DNA from: CAVTBT01 sp963733065
GTDB taxonomy: Bacteria > Actinomycetota > Thermoleophilia > Gaiellales > Gaiellaceae
Direction of reading: 5' to 3'
NCBI GenBank assembly: GCA_963733065.1
Contig: CAVTBT010000001.1
Span: 186,001-250,000 of the forward strand
DNA: 64,000 nt
Position 1 is the first letter of the stretch. Each line of letters begins with the position of its first letter. Below are positions 41,850 through 49,694 of the stretch, in pieces. Position numbers and translations under genes: made by a program. The notes under the pieces are model-generated. The model made no database searches, had not been told where the DNA came from, and saw only the letters and a program-made list of their open reading frames with translations.

Positions 41850-42686
41850 ATGGCCGGCTACCTGCGCATTGGCGAGCTCGCCCGTCGGACCGGCGTCAGC
41901 CCGGACGTGCTCCGTGCCTGGGAGCGCCGATACGGCGTCATCCGTCCCGACCGCAGCGACGGCGGGTTCCGGCTCTACTCGGATCAGGACGAGCGGAGGG
42001 TGCGGGCCATGGTCTCCCAGTTGGGGCGCGGGATCTCGGCTGCGGAGGCGGCGCGCATCGCGCTCGCGGAGCCGACCGGAGGCGCTGCGCTCGAGCCGAC
42101 CCTCTTGGAGTCGCTGCTGGGCTTCGACGAGTCGGGCGCGCACGCCGCCTTCGACCGGCTTCTGGCCGACTTCGGCCGCGAGGCAGTGCTCCGCGACACC
42201 GTGCTTCCGGCGCTGCGTGCAATCGGCGACGGGTGGGAGCGGGGCGAGGTGTCCGTTGCTCAGGAGCATTTCGCATCGACGCTCCTGCGGGGTCGGCTGC
42301 TCGGCCTCGCCCGTGGCTGGGATCGCGGCTCCGGCCCGCGCGTGCTGCTCGCGTGTCCGCCGGGCGAGCGCCACGACCTGGGTCTGATCGTGTTCGGCCT
42401 CGCGATGCGCGAGCACGGCTGGCGCGTGACCGTCCTGGGCGCGGACACGCCGGTAGAGACCCTGCACGACGCCGCCCGGGCGGTCGGGCCCGACCTTGTC
42501 GTCGTCGCCGCGTCGACGGAGGCGCCGCTGCTCGCCGTCACGGACGGGTTGCGGTCGGTCTCTGCTTCCTTTCCGCTGGCGGTCGGCGGCGCCGGGGCGA
42601 CGGCCGCCGTCGCGGAGGCGACCGGCTCCGCGCTTCTCGCCGGCGACCCGATCGGCGCCGCGGCCGACGTCGCCGCCGGTCGTTAG
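41850..42686 (+). CDS. MerR-family regulator with B12-binding domain, CarH/LitR-like
   Basis: Protein of 278 residues: N-terminal MerR helix-turn-helix (YLRIGELARRTGVSPDVLRA, WERRYGVIRPDRSDGGFRLY), a helical middle domain with W-x9-EH (WERGEVSVAQEH), and a cobalamin-binding Rossmann domain with PPGERHDLGLIVFG (ExHxxG, lower axial His). The W-x9-EH motif is characteristic of CarH/LitR photoreceptors that use adenosylcobalamin to sense light. ATG 41850 has TACGAT 7 nt upstream and no ribosome binding site, so the mRNA is probably leaderless. It likely represses itself and the DUF378-fasciclin pair. Confidence 0.9.
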   Translation: MAGYLRIGELARRTGVSPDVLRAWERRYGVIRPDRSDGGFRLYSDQDERRVRAMVSQLGRGISAAEAARIALAEPTGGAALEPTLLESLLGFDESGAHAAFDRLLADFGREAVLRDTVLPALRAIGDGWERGEVSVAQEHFASTLLRGRLLGLARGWDRGSGPRVLLACPPGERHDLGLIVFGLAMREHGWRVTVLGADTPVETLHDAARAVGPDLVVVAASTEAPLLAVTDGLRSVSASFPLAVGGAGATAAVAEATGSALLAGDPIGAAADVAAGR

Positions 42687-42850
42687 GAGGGTTTGGCGGA
42701 ACGTCGCTCGTCGGCGCGGTGTGCTGGTCGCCGCCGAGGCTAGGACGCAGGGAGCGTCCATGTGTGACATATGGACGCGACTGAGGACGCCGCCTCGGCT
42801 CGACCAGCGCGGCGCGACGGCACAGCTTGATGTTTCGCCAAACCCTCCTA
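42684..42850. mobile_element. MITE-like palindromic element, 163 bp, with TA flanks
   Basis: The ends GGAGGGTTTGGCGGAACGTC (42686-42705) and the complement of 42829-42848 agree at 18 of 20 positions. Both ends are flanked by TA (42684-42685, 42849-42850), as in target duplications of IS630/Tc1-type elements. The inside is also palindromic: GCTGGTCG/CGACCAGC, GCCGAGGC/GCCTCGGC, and central GCGTCCAT/ATGGACGC (42754-42761, 42771-42778). No ORF is inside. The TA plus terminal G forms the TAG stop of both convergent neighbours, the CarH-like gene and lysA. A large bidirectional terminator is the alternative. Confidence 0.6.
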
Positions 42851-44113
42851 GTCCGGGGCTTCCAGCGCGAGCAGGTCGTCGACCGTCTCGCGCCGTCGGG
42901 CGAGTCGCGCGCGGCCGTCTCCGACCAGCACGGCCGCCGGCCGCGGCACGCCGTTGTAGTTCGACGCCATGGCCAGCGTGTAGGCGCCTGTCGCCGGCAC
43001 GGCGATCAGGTCGCCTGGCCGAGGCTCCGGAAGCTCTGCCCGCGGGATGAGCACGTCGCCTGACTCGCAGTGCTTGCCGGCGATCGCGAACGGCCCGGTG
43101 GGCGGCTCGTCGGCCCGGTTGGCGAGCAGCGCGGCGTACCGCGCCCCGTAGAGCTGCGGCCGCGGGTTGTCGGACATGCCGCCGTCGACCGCCACCCACG
43201 GCACGCCCTGCGCTCCGCGTTTCACGACGCCGACGCGGTACAGCGTCACGCCCGCCGGGCCGATGAGCGAGCGGCCCGGCTCGAAGGCGAGCCGGGGCTC
43301 GGGGAGCTTCCGTGCGCGCCACGCCGAGAGGAACGCCGACGCCACCGAGGCGACGAGCTGCACCGCGTCCGGCTCGGGCTCCTCGGCGACGTGGCGCACT
43401 CCGAAGCCGCCTCCGCAGTCCACGAGCGCCGGCGTCCAGCCCAGCTCGTCCCGCGCACGTGCCGCGACGTCCGCAACCACCGGCGCCGCGGCGTGATGGG
43501 CCGCGGCGTCGGCGAGCTGCGAGCCGAGGTGGACGTGGAGCCCGATCGCCTCGAGGCCCGCGTCGCGCGCCTCGGTCACGGCCGCGACGACGTCACCCGG
43601 CGGCAGGCCGAACTTCGAGCCGGCGTGCCCGGTGCGGATCGCCTCGTGCGTCTCGGCCTCGACGCCGGGCGTCACGCGCACGAGCACCCGGCGCACGCCT
43701 GCATCCGCCGCCCGCGCCGCCTCGCCCAGCGCGTCCAGCGCGACCGTCGCGTCCGCGGCGGCCGCCGCTCGCAGCTCCTCGTCGCTCTTGTTGTTGCCGT
43801 GGACGACCAGCCGCTCGCCCGTGAGCCCGGCGGCGCGCGCGAACGCGAGCTCGCCGAGGGTGGATACGTCAGCCCCGAAGCCCTCGTCTGCGAGCAGCCG
43901 CAGCACCGCGACGTTCGGGAGCGCCTTCGTGCCGTAGAAGAAGGACGCGCCGGGAGCTGCCGCGCGGAACCCTCGTGCGCGGTCGCGCAGTGTCTGCTCG
44001 CAGAGGACGACGAGCGGCGTCCCGAAGCGCTCGGCGAGCTCTGGAGCGCCGAGGCCGCCGATCCGGAGCGCGCCGCCCTGGACCTCCGCCGAGGACGGGA
44101 AGAGCTCGATCAC
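42848..44113 (-). CDS. lysA: Diaminopimelate decarboxylase
   Basis: PLP enzyme of 421 residues for the last step of lysine synthesis. The PLP lysine is K63 in FFYGTKALPN. Other motifs are GADVSTLGELAFARAAG, HGNNKSDEEL, GLHVHLGSQ, VDCGGGFGV, AFEPGRSLIGPAG and the C-terminal AGKHCESGDVL. GTG 44113 overlaps the stop of a 32-residue upstream ORF (GTGA). The stop codon lies at the end of the MITE-like element. Confidence 0.95.
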   Translation of the reverse strand: MIELFPSSAEVQGGALRIGGLGAPELAERFGTPLVVLCEQTLRDRARGFRAAAPGASFFYGTKALPNVAVLRLLADEGFGADVSTLGELAFARAAGLTGERLVVHGNNKSDEELRAAAAADATVALDALGEAARAADAGVRRVLVRVTPGVEAETHEAIRTGHAGSKFGLPPGDVVAAVTEARDAGLEAIGLHVHLGSQLADAAAHHAAAPVVADVAARARDELGWTPALVDCGGGFGVRHVAEEPEPDAVQLVASVASAFLSAWRARKLPEPRLAFEPGRSLIGPAGVTLYRVGVVKRGAQGVPWVAVDGGMSDNPRPQLYGARYAALLANRADEPPTGPFAIAGKHCESGDVLIPRAELPEPRPGDLIAVPATGAYTLAMASNYNGVPRPAAVLVGDGRARLARRRETVDDLLALEAPD

Positions 44114-44208
44114 GGCTCGACGACCGCCAGCGGCACCAGCTCGAAGCCCACGCTGCGATGGTGCTCAATCGCGCGCAACCGCGCCGGGTCGAAGGCGATG
44201 AGCCGCAC
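44110..44208 (-). CDS. Small ORF of 32 residues coupled to lysA
   Basis: The ORF reads VRLIAFDPARLRAIEHHRSV then GFELVPLAVVEP. It ends as GTGA overlapping the lysA start. GTG 44208 has TAGCGT 7 nt upstream (44216-44221 on the complement), the same leaderless promoter layout as other first genes here. So it is probably translated as first cistron of the lysA operon. No family is recognised; no repeated Lys codons are present, so it is not an obvious attenuation peptide. Confidence 0.5.
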   Translation of the reverse strand: MRLIAFDPARLRAIEHHRSVGFELVPLAVVEP

Positions 44209-44324
44209 GGCGGCGACGCTAGCAGCGGCTGCTGCGACAGCGGGCGGGGCGGCGACGCTACCGTGCGTCGTATGGCTGACAGCGCGTTTGGCTGTCGCGG
44301 ACGAGGGGGAACCACGGGGTCGTC

Positions 44325-45230
44325 GTGCTCGAGGTGATCGACCTCACCAAGCGCTACGACGGCGTCGTCGCGCTCGACGGGCTCGGCTTCGCCGTTGCGG
44401 ACGGCGAGGTGCTCGGCTTCGTCGGCCCAAACGGCGCCGGCAAGACGACCGCGATGCGGATCGTGCTCGGGCTGCTCGAACCGGACGGCGGCGCCGTGCG
44501 ATGGCACGGGCGTGCGATCGACGAGGACGCGCGCCGCCGGATCGGCTACATGCCCGAGGAACGCGGGCTCTACCCGAAGATGCAGGTCGGCGAGCAGCTC
44601 GTCTACCTGGGCGAGCTCCATGGGCTCGACCGCGCAACGGCGGCCGCGAACACCGCGGCGTGGCTCGAGCGGTTCGGGCTCGCAGAGCGCGCCGGCGACC
44701 ATGTCGAGGAGCTCTCGCTGGGAAACCAGCAGCGCGTCCAGCTCGCCGCGGCGCTCGTGCACGAGCCGCGGCTGCTCGTCCTCGACGAGCCGTTCAGCGG
44801 CCTCGACCCGGTGGGTGTGGACGTGCTGAGCGACGTGCTCCGCGAGGAGGCTCGACGCCGCGGCGTTCCCGTGGTGTTCTCCTCACACCAGCTGGAACTC
44901 GTCGAGCGGCTGTGCGACTCCGTGGCCATCGTGAACGAGGGACGTCTGGTCGCCTTCGATCGGGTCGCGAGCCTGCGGGCGGCGGGCGGCGGCCGCCGAT
45001 TCGTCGTCGAGGTGGACGGGGCGGACCACCGCTGGCTGGACGCGGTGCCCGGCGCGCAGCACGTCGGAAACAGTCTGGTGGAGCTCACACAGGACACCGA
45101 CTCGCAGACCCTGCTCGACGCGGCTCGGGCGGCCGGTCGCGTCCGCCGGTTCGGCCCGCAGAGCCCCACCCTCGCCGAGCTCTTCCGCGACGCCGTCAGC
45201 AGCGAGGACGCCTCCGAGGTCGCAGCGTGA
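44325..45230 (+). CDS. ABC transporter ATP-binding protein, NatA/CcmA-like
   Basis: ATPase of 301 residues: Walker A GFVGPNGAGKTTAMRIVL, signature ELSLGNQQRVQLAAAL, Walker B RLLVLDEPFSGLDPVG, and MPEERGLYPKMQVGEQLVYL. A C-terminal DUF4162-type tail follows (about residues 210-301). The pattern is that of exporters of the NatAB type. GTG 44325 starts it; the stop overlaps the permease gene (GTGA). Confidence 0.93.
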   Translation: MLEVIDLTKRYDGVVALDGLGFAVADGEVLGFVGPNGAGKTTAMRIVLGLLEPDGGAVRWHGRAIDEDARRRIGYMPEERGLYPKMQVGEQLVYLGELHGLDRATAAANTAAWLERFGLAERAGDHVEELSLGNQQRVQLAAALVHEPRLLVLDEPFSGLDPVGVDVLSDVLREEARRRGVPVVFSSHQLELVERLCDSVAIVNEGRLVAFDRVASLRAAGGGRRFVVEVDGADHRWLDAVPGAQHVGNSLVELTQDTDSQTLLDAARAAGRVRRFGPQSPTLAELFRDAVSSEDASEVAA

Positions 45231-46396
45231 GCAACCGGCGCGCGATGACCCTGGTCGCGTCCCGCGAGCTCCGCGAGCGCGCCCGGAGCCGCGCGTTCCG
45301 CGTCTCGACCGCGATTCAGCTCCTGGTCGTCGCCGCTGTCGTCGTCATCGCCGCCCTCGCCGACGGCGACGGGACGCAGGATGCCACGCTCGTTGTCGCC
45401 GGGCCCGAGGCGAGGGCGACGGCCGAGCTCGCCCGGGGCGGACAGGCCGCGTTCGACCTCCGCATCCGCGTCGAGTCGGCGCCCGGCGCAGCGAGCGCCC
45501 GTGGGACCGTCGTCGCAGGTGACGCGGACGCTGCCCTGAGCGAGCGGCAGCTGTGGCTGGCAGCCGACGCCCCGGACGCGCTCGAGCCCCTGCTTCAGGC
45601 GGCCCGGCGGCAGGCGAGCGTCGTCGCCGCTCTCGAGGCGAGCGATCTCCCGCCCGGCGATGTCCGCGAGGCGCTCGACCCGCCGCCGCTCGCCGTGACC
45701 GAGCTCGGGGGCGACGACGCCGAGGGCCAGGGTCTCGCGTTCCTGGCCACGCTTCTCCTCTACGCGTCGATCTTCACCTTCGGCTTCGCCGTCGCCTCCG
45801 GGATCGTCGAGGAGAAGAGCTCGCGTGTCGTCGAGGTCGTCCTCTCCGCGATCCGTCCGACACAGCTCCTCGCGGGCAAGGTGATCGGCATCGGGCTGCT
45901 GGGCCTGGCCCAGCTCGTCCTCATCGCGGGCGCGGGCCTCGGGGTGGCTGCGGCCGTGGGCTCGGTCGACGTGCCGGCGACGACCTCGACGCTGTTGGCG
46001 ACCGTGGTCGCGTGCTTCCTGCTCGGCTACGCCTTCTACGCTTGCGCCTTCGCGGTCGCCGGAGCGATCGTGTCGCGCCAGGAGGACATCCAGAGCACGA
46101 CGGCGCCGATGACGCTCGCGCTGCTCGCCGCCTACTTCGTGTCGATCCCGGTCACGAGCGACCCCGACTCCACCCTGGCGCGCGTCACGACCTTCGTGCC
46201 GCCGTTCACGCCGATCGTGGTGCCGGCGCGGGCGGCGCGCGACGCGCTGCCGCTCTGGGAGCTCGCCCTGTCCATGCTGCTGCTGGCGGCGAGCACGGCG
46301 GTCGTGCTCGTGGTCGCCGCCCGCATCTACCGGCGGAGCGTGCTCCGCGTTGGGGCGCCGATGAAGCTGACGCAGGCGCTACGCCTCGCGCGCTGA
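45227..46396 (+). CDS. ABC transporter permease, NatB-like (ABC-2 type)
   Basis: Membrane protein of 389 residues. One N-terminal helix (STAIQLLVVAAVVVIAALAD) is followed by a large extracytoplasmic domain (about residues 40-165) and then five or six helices, with GIVEEKSSRVVEVVLSAIRP (the ABC-2 ATPase-contact motif) and LGYAFYACAFAVAGAIVSRQ. The NatB layout suggests Na+ or drug export; the substrate is not known. GTG 45227 overlaps the ATPase stop. Confidence 0.92.
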   Translation: MSNRRAMTLVASRELRERARSRAFRVSTAIQLLVVAAVVVIAALADGDGTQDATLVVAGPEARATAELARGGQAAFDLRIRVESAPGAASARGTVVAGDADAALSERQLWLAADAPDALEPLLQAARRQASVVAALEASDLPPGDVREALDPPPLAVTELGGDDAEGQGLAFLATLLLYASIFTFGFAVASGIVEEKSSRVVEVVLSAIRPTQLLAGKVIGIGLLGLAQLVLIAGAGLGVAAAVGSVDVPATTSTLLATVVACFLLGYAFYACAFAVAGAIVSRQEDIQSTTAPMTLALLAAYFVSIPVTSDPDSTLARVTTFVPPFTPIVVPARAARDALPLWELALSMLLLAASTAVVLVVAARIYRRSVLRVGAPMKLTQALRLAR

Positions 46397-46439
46397 GCGC
46401 CGTGGCGTGTGCCGTGACCGGGCGCTACGATTGCGGTTC

Positions 46440-46460
46440 GTGCAGCGGCTTCTTGCATAG
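46440..46460 (+). CDS. Putative six-residue leucine leader peptide (leaderless)
   Basis: GTG CAG CGG CTT CTT GCA TAG encodes MQRLLA with two tandem CTT codons, which are rare in this GC-rich genome. TACGAT (46426-46431) lies 8 nt upstream, so the transcript would begin at or next to the start codon. It sits upstream of a terminator and leuS, as expected for ribosome-stalling attenuation by leucyl-tRNA shortage. A TTG start at 46431 would give a nine-residue version. Confidence 0.5.
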   Translation: MQRLLA

Positions 46461-46463
46461 ACC

Positions 46464-46525
46464 AGAGGGCCAATGCGGCGCCGCCGCGGCAGCTCTCCAT
46501 GGCCTCTCGCTCGAGAGGCTTTTTT
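46464..46525 (+). terminator. Attenuator with rho-independent terminator before leuS
   Basis: GCCTCTC (46502-46508) pairs with GAGAGGC (46513-46519) around GCTC and is followed by six T (46520-46525), a classic intrinsic terminator. AGAGGGCC (46464-46471) can pair instead with GGCCTCT (46501-46507) with one bulged G, which would break the terminator. The terminator lies 16 bp before the leuS start codon, inside the leader, so it must be conditional. Confidence 0.72.
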
Positions 46526-46541
46526 GTCTCCGGAGATCGAC

Positions 46542-48971
46542 ATGAGCGACCGGTACGACCCCAAGGTGATCGAGGCGAAGTGGCAGCGCGTCTGGGAGGA
46601 CGAGCGGGTCTTCCACACGCCGAACCCGGCGCCTGGCGAGCTCGACGACGACCACTGGTACCAGCTCGAGATGCTGCCGTACCCGTCCGGGACGCTGCAT
46701 ATGGGTCACGTCCTCAACTACACGATGGGCGACGTCGTCACCCACCTCCGCCGCCGCAAGGGCTGGAAGGTGCTGCGGCCGATGGGCTTCGACTCGTTCG
46801 GCCTGCCGGCCGAGAACGCCGCAATCAGGGAGGGCGGCCACCCGCGCGAGATCACCGAGGAGAACATCGCCGGGATCACCCGGCAGATGAAGCGGCTCGG
46901 GTGGGCGATCGACTGGGATCGAGTGATCTCCGCGCACGAGGTCGACTTCTACCGCTGGACGCAGTGGCTGTTCCTCAGGTTCTTCGAGCGCGGGCTGGCG
47001 TACCGCGCGGCGGCGCCCGTCAACTGGTGCCCGAACGACCAGACGGTCGTCGCCCACGAGTACGTCGTCGACGGCCGCTGCGACCGCTGCGGCGCGGTGG
47101 TCGAGGCGCGCAACCTCGTGCAGTGGTTCTTCAAGATCACGGCCTACGCCGATGAGCTCCTCGAGTACGACCTGCCCGAGGGCGGAGAGTGGCCCGAGCG
47201 GACGAAGACGATCCAGCGCAACTGGATCGGGCGCTCCGAGGGTGCCGAGATCCTGTTCCGGATCGACGAGCTGGAGGCGGACGTCCCCGTCTTCACCACC
47301 CGCCCCGACACGCTCTTCGGCGCGACGTTCTTCGTGCTCGCGCCCGAGCATCCGCTCGTCGAGCGGATCGAGCGGGACGACGTGCAGGAGTACGTGAAGC
47401 GGACGGCTGCCCGGCGGGGTGAGGAGCGTGCGGCCGAGGAGGAGAAGACGGGTGTCTTCACGGGCGTCCACGCGACGAACCCGGTGAACGGCGAGCGCCT
47501 GCCGGTGTACGTCGCCGACTACGTGCTGATGGAGTACGGCACCGGCGCGATCATGGCCGTGCCGGCGCACGACGAGCGCGACCACCAGTTCGCGGAGACG
47601 TTCGGCCTGTCGGTGCGGACGGTCGTCGTCCCGCGGGGCGGCGAGCCGCCCGAGCACGGCGCCTTCTCCGCGCACACCGACGACGAGGTGCTGGTCGACT
47701 CGGGCGAGTTCACCGGGCTCTCGTCACCCGAGGCGAAGCAGGCGATCGTCCGCTCGCTGCAGGAGCGTGGACAGGGCGCTCCGACCGTGTCCTACCGGCT
47801 CCGTGACTGGAGCTTCTCGCGTCAGCGGTACTGGGGCTGCCCGATCCCCGTGGTCCATTGCGACGCGTGCGGCGTCGTCCCGATACCCGACGACGAGCTG
47901 CCCGTGCTGCTGCCCGAGGTCGACGACTATCGCCCCAAGGGCGTGCCGCCGCTCGCCTCGAACGAGGAGTGGCTGCACGTTCCGTGCCCGAAGTGCGGGA
48001 GCGACGCCAAGCGCGAGGCGGACACGATGGACACCTTCGTCGACTCTTCGTGGTACTTCCTGCGCTACGTCGACCCGCGCAACGACCACGCGCCGTTCGA
48101 CCGGACGCTCGTCGACTACTGGTGCCCCGTCTCGCAGTACATCGGCGGCATCGATCACGCGACGGGCCATCTCCTGTACTCCCGTTTCTTCGTGAAGGTC
48201 ATGAAGGAGATGGGGCTTGTCGGGTTCGGTGAGCCCTTCGACCGCCTGTTCCACCAGGGCTGGGTGCAGATGGGCGGGTCGAAGATGTCGAAGTCCCGCG
48301 GCAACGTCGCCGGCCCGGACGCGCTCGTGGACGCCTACGGCGCCGACGCCGTGCGGCTCTGCATCCTGTTCATGGGTCCGTCCGACCAGGACATGGAGTG
48401 GACCGATGCCGGGATCGAGGGCATCGTGCGGTTCCTGCGCAGGCTGTGGCGCGTTGTCGACGACGTCGTCGAGCGCGGGCTCGCCACCGGCGTTGCCGAC
48501 ACGCCGCTGGCGCACAAGGCGCACGCGACGATCGCGAAGGTGACCGACGACATCGACCGCCGCTTTCAGTTCCACACGCCGATCGCGGCGGTGATGGAGC
48601 TGCTGAACGACATCACCCGCGCGCCCGACGATCCCGCGGCCCGCTTCGCCGCCGAGACCGCCGTGTCGCTGATCCAGCCGTACGCGCCGCACATCGCGGA
48701 GGAGCTGTGGGAGCGCCTGGCGGTCGGCGGGCGGTTGTGGGAGACGGCCTGGCCCGTCGCCGACCCGGCGCTGCTCGCAGAGGACACCGTCGAGGTGGTC
48801 GTGCAGGTCAACGGGAAGGTGCGGGACCGGCTCCACGTCTCGTCGTCCATCGAGGAGGACCAGCTGGTGGCGCTGGCCCTTGCGTCCGAGCGCGTGGGCG
48901 CGTTCCTGGACGGCGGCGAGCCGCGGAAGACGATCGTGGTCGCCCGCAAGCTCGTCAACTTCGTCATCTAG
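46542..48971 (+). CDS. leuS: Leucine-tRNA ligase
   Basis: Class I aminoacyl-tRNA synthetase of 809 residues. HIGH-type motif PYPSGTLHMGHVLNY (H53-H56), KMSKS at K581 in GGSKMSKSRGNV, editing domain with TTRPDTLFGATFFVLAPEHP, and zinc-type Cys pairs (HCDACGVV, CPKCGSDA). ATG 46542 has CGGAGA at 46531-46536. The longer in-frame start at 46473 would run through the terminator and is rejected. It is probably controlled by the leader described upstream. Confidence 0.97.
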   Translation: MSDRYDPKVIEAKWQRVWEDERVFHTPNPAPGELDDDHWYQLEMLPYPSGTLHMGHVLNYTMGDVVTHLRRRKGWKVLRPMGFDSFGLPAENAAIREGGHPREITEENIAGITRQMKRLGWAIDWDRVISAHEVDFYRWTQWLFLRFFERGLAYRAAAPVNWCPNDQTVVAHEYVVDGRCDRCGAVVEARNLVQWFFKITAYADELLEYDLPEGGEWPERTKTIQRNWIGRSEGAEILFRIDELEADVPVFTTRPDTLFGATFFVLAPEHPLVERIERDDVQEYVKRTAARRGEERAAEEEKTGVFTGVHATNPVNGERLPVYVADYVLMEYGTGAIMAVPAHDERDHQFAETFGLSVRTVVVPRGGEPPEHGAFSAHTDDEVLVDSGEFTGLSSPEAKQAIVRSLQERGQGAPTVSYRLRDWSFSRQRYWGCPIPVVHCDACGVVPIPDDELPVLLPEVDDYRPKGVPPLASNEEWLHVPCPKCGSDAKREADTMDTFVDSSWYFLRYVDPRNDHAPFDRTLVDYWCPVSQYIGGIDHATGHLLYSRFFVKVMKEMGLVGFGEPFDRLFHQGWVQMGGSKMSKSRGNVAGPDALVDAYGADAVRLCILFMGPSDQDMEWTDAGIEGIVRFLRRLWRVVDDVVERGLATGVADTPLAHKAHATIAKVTDDIDRRFQFHTPIAAVMELLNDITRAPDDPAARFAAETAVSLIQPYAPHIAEELWERLAVGGRLWETAWPVADPALLAEDTVEVVVQVNGKVRDRLHVSSSIEEDQLVALALASERVGAFLDGGEPRKTIVVARKLVNFVI

Positions 48972-49097
48972 ACATCAGTTCGGGCGGCGTGTCGCGCCGC
49001 GTCGTGGGGTGAGATGACGCGCCGCCCGGGTCTGGGGAAGGTTCATCACGCTTCCGGCACAGGTTCGTCGCAGACACGTGCGCCGGACGCCGCGAGC

Positions 49098-49694
49098 ATG
49101 GACGCCATGGTCACGTTCACGCTCACCCGGAGCCGCGCGCTCGCTCTCGCCCTCGCGGTGCTCGTGCTGCTCGCGGTGGTCGGACGGCGGCTCGCGGCCG
49201 CGGGCGCCGCGTCGCAGCCCTCCGCGGCCCGACCGGCCGAGACGCTAGCGGCGACGCCTCCGCCTGTCTCCCGCGTCGTGGTCCACGTCGTCGGCGCCGT
49301 CCGGAGGCCCGGTCTCTACCGCCTGACGGACGGCAGCCGTGTCGCCGACGCGCTGGAGCGCGCCGGCGGCGCGCTCCCGAGGGCCGACCTGGCCGCGGTG
49401 AACCTCGCCGCGCCGCTCGCCGACGGCTCGCAGGTGCTCGTGCCGCGTCGTCCGGCGGCGGGCGGAACGGCGACCGCAGCGACGGGGTCAGGGGCCGTTC
49501 CGACGAAGGTGAGCCTGGCGAGCGCCACGCTCGAGCAGCTCGACGCCCTGCCCGGCGTCGGGCCCGTCACGGCGCAGAAGATCCTCGATCACCGCAACCG
49601 CAACGGGCCGTTCCGGTCGGCCGACGACCTCGATGCCGTGCCGGGCATCGGGCCGGCGCGGGTCGAGCAGCTGCGGGAGCTCGTCACGCCGTGA
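49098..49694 (+). CDS. comEA: ComEA family DNA-binding protein
   Basis: Membrane-anchored DNA uptake protein of about 198 residues: N-terminal helix (ALALALAVLVLLAVVGRRLA), SLBB domain (VHVVGAVRRPGLYRLTDGS, VADALERAGG) and a C-terminal double helix-hairpin-helix (LEQLDALPGVGPVTAQKILD, DDLDAVPGIGPARVEQLREL) that binds double-stranded DNA. ATG 49098 or 49107 are possible starts; the upstream extension to 49014 has no family match. The stop overlaps comEC (GTGA). Confidence 0.93.
   Translation: MDAMVTFTLTRSRALALALAVLVLLAVVGRRLAAAGAASQPSAARPAETLAATPPPVSRVVVHVVGAVRRPGLYRLTDGSRVADALERAGGALPRADLAAVNLAAPLADGSQVLVPRRPAAGGTATAATGSGAVPTKVSLASATLEQLDALPGVGPVTAQKILDHRNRNGPFRSADDLDAVPGIGPARVEQLRELVTP

Noticed and set aside
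41850..42686. Earlier start of the CarH-like gene at 41778
   Set aside because: It would run through both promoters and the repeat array, and the added residues do not resemble MerR N-termini.
43070..45226. Long N-terminal extension of the NatB-like frame
   Set aside because: The upstream part lies opposite lysA and in another frame of the ATPase gene; the family N-terminus begins at GTG 45227, coupled by GTGA.
46397..46541. T-box riboswitch before leuS
   Set aside because: No TGGNACCGCG-type T-box sequence or specifier stem was seen by eye. The tandem-Leu leader ORF with a terminator explains the region better, though a covariance search was not possible.
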